This document shows, piece after piece, positions 1 to 5,442 of a DNA stretch of 5,984 nucleotides (positions are counted from its first letter, which is position 1; each line of letters begins with the position of its first letter). This stretch comes from Deltaproteobacteria bacterium. Lineage in GTDB: Bacteria; UBA10199; DSSB01. Location of the stretch: positions 1-5,984 of the forward strand of contig JAIOPF010000243.1 in assembly GCA_021414045.1 (NCBI GenBank). Direction: 5' to 3'. Under the pieces are notes generated by a model that saw only the letters and a program-made list of their open reading frames with translations, was not told the origin of the DNA and did not search any database. A program made the translations under genes and the position numbers.

Positions 1-2
1 TG

Positions 3-863
3 GGGCTGGCCTTCACCGGCGGATTGCTGGCAGCCATCTTCGTCATGGTCCTGGCGCCCATCGCCGAGATGCTTTTTGATTACGTGACGGACATCAAATT
101 GCTCGAATTGGGCAACCTGAATCATCCCTTGCTCAAGGAGATGATCGTCAAGGCTCCAGGCACCTACCATCATTCGCAGTTGGTCGCGGTGCTCGCCGAG
201 GGGGCCGCCGCGGAGATCGGCGCCAATCCACTGTTGGCCCGGGTCGGCAGCTACTTCCACGACGTCGGCAAAATGCGGAAACCTTCCTACTTCATCGAGA
301 ACCAACAGGGCGGCGAGAACCGCCACGACAAGCTCGCTCCCTCGATGTCGGCGTTGATCATCGCCTCCCACGTCAAGGACGGTCTCGACCTGGCCCGCGA
401 GTACAAGCTGCCGAAACGCATCGCGGATTTCATTCCCCAGCACCAAGGCACCAAGCTGATCACTTATTTCTACAACAAGGCTTCCGAACAAGCCCAGGCG
501 GCGGGTGCCACCGTCGATGAGAAGGATTACCGATATCCCGGACCTCGTCCGCAGACGCGCGAGGCCGGCATCATCCTGCTCGCCGACGGCGTCGAGGCCG
601 CGGTCCGGTCTATTCCCGAAAAAACCCCGGCGAAGATCCAGGGCATGGTGCAGAAGATCGTGAACAAGAATTTCACCGAGGCCCAGCTCGACGAATGCGA
701 CATGACCCTCAAGGACCTGCACGTGATCGCGGAGAGCTTCGTCCGCGTCCTGGTCGGCATCTACCACCAGCGCATCGAATATCCCGACGTCGAGGAGAAA
801 CGCGCCACCGTCACTCCGATCAAGGATTTGCGCGGCCGCGAGAGCGAAGCGAATGTCCGTTAG
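3..863 (+). CDS. PgpH/YqfF-family 7TM-HD phosphohydrolase, C-terminal part (5' end outside window)
   Basis: This family comprises polytopic inner-membrane proteins with a cytoplasmic HD phosphohydrolase domain; characterised members such as Listeria PgpH hydrolyse cyclic di-AMP. The reading frame is open at the left edge, so the extracellular 7TMR-HDED domain and most membrane helices lie upstream. The visible 286 residues begin in the last hydrophobic segment (about residues 1-25), followed by the family signature DIKLLELGNLNHPLL. The HD domain then shows YHHS (55-58), the FHDVGK metal-binding doublet (H86, D87), ASHVKDG (H123), QHQGT (H147) and LADGVEAA (D195). The tail matches the family, with LDECDMTLKDL and GIYHQRIEYP. 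Family members usually have tandem His in HHGT; here the second is Gln148. The stop overlaps the ybeY start by 11 bases, implying one operon with translational coupling. HD family assignment is firm; c-di-AMP as substrate is inferred from the family. Confidence 0.93.
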   Translation, partial: GLAFTGGLLAAIFVMVLAPIAEMLFDYVTDIKLLELGNLNHPLLKEMIVKAPGTYHHSQLVAVLAEGAAAEIGANPLLARVGSYFHDVGKMRKPSYFIENQQGGENRHDKLAPSMSALIIASHVKDGLDLAREYKLPKRIADFIPQHQGTKLITYFYNKASEQAQAAGATVDEKDYRYPGPRPQTREAGIILLADGVEAAVRSIPEKTPAKIQGMVQKIVNKNFTEAQLDECDMTLKDLHVIAESFVRVLVGIYHQRIEYPDVEEKRATVTPIKDLRGRESEANVR

Positions 864-1323
864 CCTGTTTTCCCGGAAAGACACGAAAGTCCAATTGGCG
901 GTATTGCGACGCTGCCTCGAGGCCCTGCTCCGCCACGTCGGCGAGACGCGCGCGGAACTGGAGATCAGCCTCGTCGGCGCCGCGCGCATCCGCGCCTTGA
1001 ACCGCGAATACAGGGAAAAGGACAAGGTCACCGATGTCCTGTCCTTTCCTATCGAAGCTTCGTCTCCGAAGGGGGACAGGCCTTGGCACCTGGGAGAAAT
1101 CGTCATCGCCACGCCCGTGGCCAAGGATCAGGCGCGTCGTGCCGGGCGCCGCTTGACGCAGCAGGTCCTGCGCTTGGCGGTCCATGGTTTCGTTCATCTC
1201 CACGGCGAGGACCACGAAATCGGCGTCGCCGAGGCGAAACGCTTCGAGGCGCTCGAGAAGAAATATCTTCAATATCTCGATAAGAAAGGGCTCATGCCAT
1301 GGGATGGATCGCTGCGCTTTTAA
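853..1323 (+). CDS. ybeY: Endoribonuclease / rRNA maturation factor YbeY
   Basis: YbeY is a zinc-dependent single-strand endoribonuclease acting in the cytoplasm in 16S rRNA 3'-end maturation and ribosome quality control. The 156-residue product has the usual family length. The N-terminal half carries the conserved block NREYREKDKVTDVLSFP (residues 50-66). The zinc motif H-x3-H-x5-H is seen as HGFVHLHGEDH, with H111, H115 and H121. ATG at 853 is chosen because it gives standard length and overlaps the upstream stop by 11 bases. The ribosome-binding site is weak (GAGAG near 840-844), consistent with coupling to the phosphohydrolase gene. A pgpH-like gene followed by ybeY is a common bacterial arrangement. 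The 3' end overlaps lnt copy 1 by 25 bases. No lesions are seen. Confidence 0.96.
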   Translation: MSVSLFSRKDTKVQLAVLRRCLEALLRHVGETRAELEISLVGAARIRALNREYREKDKVTDVLSFPIEASSPKGDRPWHLGEIVIATPVAKDQARRAGRRLTQQVLRLAVHGFVHLHGEDHEIGVAEAKRFEALEKKYLQYLDKKGLMPWDGSLRF

Positions 1324-2702
1324 GCGGCTTGATCGCCGGATTCACGTACCCAACCGTCTTCGCGGGACACCAGCTTCCGGACTTGGGCTTCATGGCCTTC
1401 TTCGCGTGGGTGCCGCTGTTTCTCAGCATTCGTGGCTCCCGCCCCGCCGGCGCCTTCGCGAAGTCCTTCGTCGCCAGTATGTTTCATTACGGCATCGGGA
1501 TGTATTGGATTTACACCGCGATGCACTCCTTTGGAGGGCTTTCTTCCTTCACCTCGGTGACGGCGCTTTTTCTTTTGGTCGCCTTGATCTCGGCTTATTT
1601 CGGCCTGATTTTTTGGATCGCCCAATGGATATGCCGCAGAAACAGCTTGTCTCCGCTTTGGGTGCGGCCTTTTGTCTGGGTTGGCATCGAGTTCCTTCGC
1701 GGCCATATTCCCGCCGGCGGTTTTCCTTGGAGCCAGATTGGGTATTCGCAAGGCGGGTTTCTTTCCTTCATTCAAGTTTCGGATATCTTCGGGGTCTACG
1801 GCGTGACCTGGCTTTTGGTCTTTTTCAACGAGGCGATCAGCGAGGCTATCGTGCAATGGCGCAGAGGGAAACGCTCGAGGGCTTGGAAGGTCGCGGCCAT
1901 CGCGGCGGCCTTCTTTTTGGCCGACCTCGGTTATGGTCGCTATCAGATGGTGCAGGAATCCGCCGTCCCCACGCAAAGCCTGAAGGTGGGCATCGTCCAG
2001 GGCAACATCCCGCAGGAAGAGAAGTGGGACAAATCCCTCGCCGAACAGAACCTAGAGGTCTTTCAAAACGGGACCATGGGTCTAGAAGAGCAGGGGGCTT
2101 CGCTGATTCTATGGCCCGAGGCGGCCCTTCCTTACGAACTCAATTACGACGCGGCCACTGTCCCCTACGACTTGGGGCAGCGCCGCGCCGACCTGCTGTT
2201 CGGCGCCGTGACGCGTCCTTCCGCGAGGAGTCGGAATCGCCACGAGGAGACCTTTCACAATACCGCGCTCTTGACCGACAGCCAAAGAAAAATTCTCGGC
2301 TACTACCATAAGCGTCACTTGGTTCCCTTCGGAGAATATGTCCCCTGGAAGGACTATTTATTCTTCGCAAAAAAAATGACGGCTCAGGTCGGAGAATTGC
2401 AACCCGGGGAGGATTACCATCCTCTGGAATATAAGGGCGGCCTCTTGGGCGTGCTCATTGCCGTGGAGACGAGGCGCACCTTGATTCGCGCCGCGAATAC
2501 CGGATTGAGCTCTCAAATCGACCGACACGGCAGGGTGCTGTGGCAGGGAGGGCTATTCACGCGAGAGGCGTTTTTGGCTAACCTGCCTTATTACAATGAT
2601 CGATCGCTTTACGTGCAATTAGGAGACGTTTTACCGATCTTCTCCCTAGCTTTTATCGGTTTGATGTTTCTGATTCCGGTCCTGCGGCGAGCCCCGCGCT
2701 AG
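1299..2702 (+). CDS. lnt: Apolipoprotein N-acyltransferase homologue, copy 1, lacking the catalytic-cysteine segment
   Basis: Lnt is an inner-membrane enzyme that transfers an acyl chain from phospholipid to the N-terminal cysteine of lipoproteins. The 467-residue product has an intact membrane region with several hydrophobic helices (about residues 1-210), including GGFPWSQIGYSQG (140-152). A C-N hydrolase (nitrilase) domain begins at LKVGIVQGNIP (228-238). The active-site Glu is present in LILWPEAALP (E274), the Lys in YHKRHLVPFGEYVP (K338), and the conserved Glu at E346. The third catalytic residue, Cys in the ICYED motif, is absent. GVLI (384-387) joins directly to AVETRR (388-393), whereas copy 2 has 46 residues between these points. 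The missing part also contains the conserved NDAWYG region. A C-terminal hydrophobic helix (about 442-462) remains. The start has AAAGGG (1285-1290) eight bases upstream. Family identity is firm, but acyltransferase activity is very unlikely as written. An assembly collapse is possible. Confidence 0.9.
   Translation: MGWIAALLSGLIAGFTYPTVFAGHQLPDLGFMAFFAWVPLFLSIRGSRPAGAFAKSFVASMFHYGIGMYWIYTAMHSFGGLSSFTSVTALFLLVALISAYFGLIFWIAQWICRRNSLSPLWVRPFVWVGIEFLRGHIPAGGFPWSQIGYSQGGFLSFIQVSDIFGVYGVTWLLVFFNEAISEAIVQWRRGKRSRAWKVAAIAAAFFLADLGYGRYQMVQESAVPTQSLKVGIVQGNIPQEEKWDKSLAEQNLEVFQNGTMGLEEQGASLILWPEAALPYELNYDAATVPYDLGQRRADLLFGAVTRPSARSRNRHEETFHNTALLTDSQRKILGYYHKRHLVPFGEYVPWKDYLFFAKKMTAQVGELQPGEDYHPLEYKGGLLGVLIAVETRRTLIRAANTGLSSQIDRHGRVLWQGGLFTREAFLANLPYYNDRSLYVQLGDVLPIFSLAFIGLMFLIPVLRRAPR
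2457..2462 (+). other. In-frame deletion junction in lnt copy 1
   Basis: The codon ATT (Ile387) ends conserved GVLI and is followed directly by GCC (Ala388), which begins AVETRR. In copy 2 the same two anchors (GILI and SIETRR) are separated by 46 residues starting with CYEDIFPE, so about 138 bases are missing here. The length is a multiple of three, so the frame stays open to the stop at 2700-2702. Seen by comparing the two copies within the window; the mechanism is not visible. Confidence 0.8.
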
Positions 2703-3877
2703 TGAGTGATGTTCCCCTGACCAAAGTGAAATCCGTTAGGAGGCGTGACGGTTGCCCCGCCAGGGTTGGATCCGGTTCCGGAAGGCGCGGTCGGCGTTAT
2801 CACCGTTTCCAGAAAAGTGTTGGCCACAGCCTCGACAAAATCAAAGTTGCCTCGACCGTCCGTGATCCGGTTGATGACGATGGGCAAGCGATCCTTTTCA
2901 AAGATGTTGGCTAGGCCAGGAAAGGTGATTTTTAAGGGCGCATCCGCGAAGCGGAAATAGGAAAGAAAGATTTTCTTTCCGCTCGTATCCTCGGTGGCGA
3001 AAGTGACCGCGGCCAATGGAATCGCTAATTGAGCCGCGGAAACCTCGATTTTGAACCTCGAGTTGCCCTCCTCGATCAATCCCCTAAAGGGGGAGGTGAA
3101 GGTTTTGGCGGCGATCTCGAAATCCGAATCTTCCAGTAGCTGGTTGGCTTCGACCGGGTTTAGTTTAAAGCCCAACTTTTCGGCGCCTGCAAGGACTCGG
3201 GTACGCAAGAGAAGGCCCAAGGAGGCCAGGTCGGAACCATCTTGAAGGAAGATGGTGAATTTTTCCTGAAAAGCCTTTTCCTTTTGTTCCAAAATGTTCG
3301 CGGGGTCCTCCGCAAGATTGACACGGGCTTCAGCCTTGGAAATCAGGAGATTCGTGATGGGAGCCATACGGCTAGAGGTCCCCCCCGAATTTTTTTGTCC
3401 CTCTTCGAATTCCTTCTTGGCTTTGAAGGTTTCCTGCAAGGACTCGGCGGTTTGCTTGTTTTGGCGAGCGAATAGCTCGACGCTGTTGTGAAACACCGGG
3501 TCTAATTGGAAGGTCACGCTTAAAAACGCCTTGAAATCGTCGCTTTGTGAACAACAATCCCCGCCGATTTTTTCCACAAGATTGACTTTGGGACCATTTG
3601 GCACGGTAACCTGGGTCAAGGCATCCGCCGCCGCCTGCGGGCTCACTCCGACGAATTTCGCCCACTCGGCGATTCGTTGGTTTTTGTCGACCTCGGCATT
3701 TGCCTCGCCATTGGGGACATTTCCCGTCACTTGTCCGCTGTTGTCCTTATTTCCCTGAATGGGGTTGGCTCCGTTTTGTCCGCTGGGGTTATTGTTTCCG
3801 TTGTTATTGCCGCAGCCTAGACTCGAGGCGAAAAATACCGCAAATAGGGTAATCGAAATTTTCCCGAAATAACGCAT
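2699..3877 (-). CDS. Putative lipoprotein of unknown function
   Basis: I do not recognise this 392-residue protein. It starts with a lipoprotein-type signal: basic residues (R2, K6), a hydrophobic core (about 7-17), then SSLGC with C22 as the likely lipidated cysteine. The -3 position is Ser rather than the usual Leu, so the lipobox is slightly atypical. Mature residues 23-58 are an Asn/Gly-rich low-complexity linker (GNNNGNNN). The body (about 65-360) appears mostly helical and charged in the first half, with an adjacent cysteine pair at 108-109 in GGDCCSQ, and more beta-like after about 270. The tail (361-392) is rich in Pro, Gly and Thr. The start is supported by AGGAG eight bases upstream. 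The gene is convergent with lnt copy 1 (stops overlap by four bases) and divergent from copy 2. It would be a possible Lnt substrate; probable location is the periplasmic face or outer membrane. Confidence 0.82.
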   Translation of the reverse strand: MRYFGKISITLFAVFFASSLGCGNNNGNNNPSGQNGANPIQGNKDNSGQVTGNVPNGEANAEVDKNQRIAEWAKFVGVSPQAAADALTQVTVPNGPKVNLVEKIGGDCCSQSDDFKAFLSVTFQLDPVFHNSVELFARQNKQTAESLQETFKAKKEFEEGQKNSGGTSSRMAPITNLLISKAEARVNLAEDPANILEQKEKAFQEKFTIFLQDGSDLASLGLLLRTRVLAGAEKLGFKLNPVEANQLLEDSDFEIAAKTFTSPFRGLIEEGNSRFKIEVSAAQLAIPLAAVTFATEDTSGKKIFLSYFRFADAPLKITFPGLANIFEKDRLPIVINRITDGRGNFDFVEAVANTFLETVITPTAPSGTGSNPGGATVTPPNGFHFGQGNITH

Positions 3878-3971
3878 GTGAAGAGCTCCTAATCGATGGG
3901 GGAGTGCGAGGTTGTTTTAATTCTCAGCGATTTTTGCTGTTTTGACCAGCCTTTATCGCCAATATAGAGCC
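3878..3971. other. Divergent intergenic gap between the lipoprotein gene and lnt copy 2
   Basis: This 94-base AT-richer gap must hold the promoter of the minus-strand lipoprotein gene and any promoter at the head of lnt copy 2 and prfB. On the plus strand, TTGACC (3942-3947) and TATAGA (3963-3968) resemble -35 and -10 boxes. Their spacing is only 15 bases and the -10-like box ends three bases before the ATG at 3972, so this would be a nearly leaderless and doubtful promoter. I found no convincing promoter pair on the minus strand. No clear Shine-Dalgarno precedes 3972. Confidence 0.35.
3886..3890 (-). promoter_or_regulatory. Ribosome-binding site of the lipoprotein gene
   Basis: Read on the minus strand, AGGAG lies eight bases before the ATG at 3877-3875. 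It is a strong Shine-Dalgarno match and fixes this start, which also places a lipoprotein signal directly at the N-terminus. Confidence 0.75.
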
Positions 3972-4058
3972 ATGGTTTCCCTTTTATTCGCGGCCTTGAG
4001 CGGCCTTCTGTCGGGACTTAGCCATCCTCTATCGGTGAAGGGGATAGACCTTCCTGAC

Positions 4059-4061
4059 TAG
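4059..4061 (+). other. In-frame amber codon in lnt copy 2
   Basis: TAG falls at codon 30, between LPD and GF. Copy 1 has Leu (TTG) at the aligned position, within LPDLGF. The pgpH-like gene, lnt copy 1 and the lipoprotein gene all end with TAG, so TAG is an ordinary stop in this genome. Confidence 0.85.
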
Positions 4062-4513
4062 GGGTTCTTGGGCTGCTTTTGTTGGGTTCCCCTATTTTGG
4101 GCGATTCGGAAGTCGGCGCCCTGGCGGGCCTTTCAATTAGGGCTATTGGCTGGCGTGCTGCAGTGCGCCGTTTCGTTCTATTGGCTGTACACAGCCCTCG
4201 ATTCCTTCGGTAGGTTGAGTTCTTGGCAGTCTTTCGGCTTGCTTTGCTGCTTGTTCCTGGTTTTGGCCGCCTTTCTCGGGGCCGCCCTGGGGATAGCGCG
4301 GTGGATCCAAGGCAAGACCCATATTTCTCCGCTGCTCGTGTTTCCTGTCGTCTGGGTAGCTTGCGATTTTGTCTTGAACCGATGGCCTTTCGGCGGTTTT
4401 CCATGGGGACAAGCCGTCTATTCCCAATCGGGTTTTCTTCCTTTCCTCCAGATTGCGGATGCGACGGGAGTTTACGGGGTCACCGCGCTGTTGGTGTTCG
4501 TGAATCAAGGGCT

Positions 4514-4526
4514 TTGCCTTGCCTTG
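4514..4526 (+). repeat. Short tandem repeat TTGCC at the frame switch of lnt copy 2
   Basis: TTGCC occurs twice in tandem, followed by a partial third unit (TTG), exactly where the coding frame of lnt copy 2 changes. One additional five-base unit would bring the upstream frame into register with the downstream one, reading ...GLCLALPWKEHLGYG. Seen directly in the sequence; a role in slippage is inference. Confidence 0.6.
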
Positions 4527-5439
4527 GAAAGAGCATCTGGGTTACGGATATTTTCGTTTGGCGCAGACCTTGCCGCCAGTGGGAGAAATTCGCGTCGGTA
4601 TCGTGCAGCCGAACGTTACCCATGAAAGAAAATGGGCGAAATCCTTCGTTCCGGCTCAGTTCGAGGACCTTCGTGAAGACTCTCTCGCATTGGAATCCGA
4701 TGGAGTCGAATTGTTGGTCTGGCCCGAGTCCGCGCTTCCGGTCAAAATTCCCGAGAACACCGAAAGCCTGCCTTCGGAAATTAAACTGGAAAGGGCTGGG
4801 TTGCTATTCGGTGCCGTGGCGATCGCGGATGACGGCAATGGGGTCCCTGCAGAGAAAAAATATTTTAATTCGGCGTGGCTGTCGGATGAATCCGGCGCGA
4901 TTCTGGGGAAATACCGCAAACAGCACCTGGTGCCGGTGGGGGAATACATCCCGTGGAAGCGTATCTTCACCTCCGCGAAGAGTCTAACTTCTCCGATGGG
5001 GGAAGTGCTTCCGGGCGGCCAGGGGGAGCCTCTCCAATTTCACGGCAAGGCGCTCGGAATTCTGATTTGCTATGAGGACATCTTCCCTGAAATCGCGCGT
5101 CGAACGGTGGGGCTTGGCGCCGAAATTCTGGTGGAGCTTACCAATGACGCTTGGTACGGATGGTCGGGAGCTTCGCGCCAGCACTTGGCCATCAGCCAGC
5201 TCCGCAGCATCGAGACTCGGCGCGAAGGGCTGCGGGCGGCCAACAGCGGCATTAGCGCCTTGATCGACCGAAAGGGCAGGGTCCTATGGCAAAGCGTCTT
5301 ATTCCAGCGCCAAGCCTTCGCCTCGGGGCTGCGGCTTTATCGTGACCTCTCGTTTTACGCGCGCTTTGGCGACGTCTTCGCTTATTTTTCCCTGGCCTTC
5401 ACCGGCCTAATGATGGTTATAGCCTGGTCGAGGAAGTGA
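4519..5439 (+). CDS. Intact nitrilase-domain reading frame of lnt copy 2
   Basis: This 306-residue open frame covers the catalytic half of the broken paralogue and is the part that could still be translated. The start is TTG 4519, with AAGGG (4507-4511) seven bases upstream; this could be chance. Residues 25-33 (RVGIVQPNV) open the C-N hydrolase domain. The catalytic triad of Lnt is complete: E70 in LVWPESALP, K134 in KYRKQHLVPVGEY (with conserved E142), and C184 in LICYEDIFPE. The NDAWYG segment (209-214), missing from copy 1, is present, as is LRAANSGIS. A C-terminal hydrophobic helix lies at about 284-302. Without an N-terminal membrane region or signal peptide, the domain would not obviously reach the periplasm, where Lnt acts. 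It sits three bases before prfB. Whether it is expressed on its own is unknown. Confidence 0.5.
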   Translation: MPWKEHLGYGYFRLAQTLPPVGEIRVGIVQPNVTHERKWAKSFVPAQFEDLREDSLALESDGVELLVWPESALPVKIPENTESLPSEIKLERAGLLFGAVAIADDGNGVPAEKKYFNSAWLSDESGAILGKYRKQHLVPVGEYIPWKRIFTSAKSLTSPMGEVLPGGQGEPLQFHGKALGILICYEDIFPEIARRTVGLGAEILVELTNDAWYGWSGASRQHLAISQLRSIETRREGLRAANSGISALIDRKGRVLWQSVLFQRQAFASGLRLYRDLSFYARFGDVFAYFSLAFTGLMMVIAWSRK

Positions 5440-5442
5440 ACT

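Larger units (their letters stand above)
3972..5439 (+). pseudogene. lnt: Apolipoprotein N-acyltransferase homologue, copy 2, disrupted by nonsense and frameshift
   Basis: A second Lnt paralogue, moderately similar to copy 1 and so not a recent duplicate. From ATG 3972 the frame reads MVSLLFAALSGLLSGLSHPL and stops at TAG (4059-4061), codon 30. The aligned codon in copy 1 is Leu in LPDLGF, so one T-to-A change (TTG to TAG) would explain it. The same frame then resumes with GFLGCFCWVPLFWAIRKS and runs through the helices and GGFPWGQAVYSQSG to about 4529, closing out of frame at 4625. The homologous sequence continues in the +1 frame from about 4504-4531 (KEHLGYGYF). About 22 residues found in copy 1, including its last helix before the nitrilase domain, are missing at this switch. 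The nitrilase domain itself is complete. No clear ribosome-binding site precedes 3972. The end lies three bases before prfB. Pseudogene status is the simplest reading; sequence error is the alternative. Confidence 0.8.

Noticed and set aside
820..1976. Long minus-strand open frames opposite ybeY and lnt copy 1 (820-1272 and 1320-1976)
   Set aside because: They are antisense shadows of recognisable plus-strand genes in GC-rich DNA, with low-complexity charged translations and no family features.
1184..2311. A 375-codon plus-strand frame overlapping ybeY and lnt copy 1
   Set aside because: It is very Arg-rich and out of frame with two clearly conserved proteins, so it is an overprinted frame without support as a gene.
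3925..3944. CAGC/GCTG inverted repeat followed by TTTT as a terminator
   Set aside because: The stem is only four base pairs, and the site lies upstream of both divergent genes, where a terminator has no clear purpose.
4059..4061. Amber codon read as pyrrolysine or as a sense codon
   Set aside because: The paralogue has Leu at this position, three genes in the window use TAG as their normal stop, and the gene carries a second lesion.
4504..4531. Programmed ribosomal frameshift joining the two halves of lnt copy 2
   Set aside because: There is no recognisable slippery codon with stop and stimulator, a helix-sized segment is missing at the same place, and the gene already has an upstream nonsense codon.
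1299..5439. Recent tandem duplication or composite mobile element with lnt copies as flanking repeats
   Set aside because: The two copies are only moderately similar in protein sequence, and I see no transposase, terminal inverted repeats or target-site duplication.
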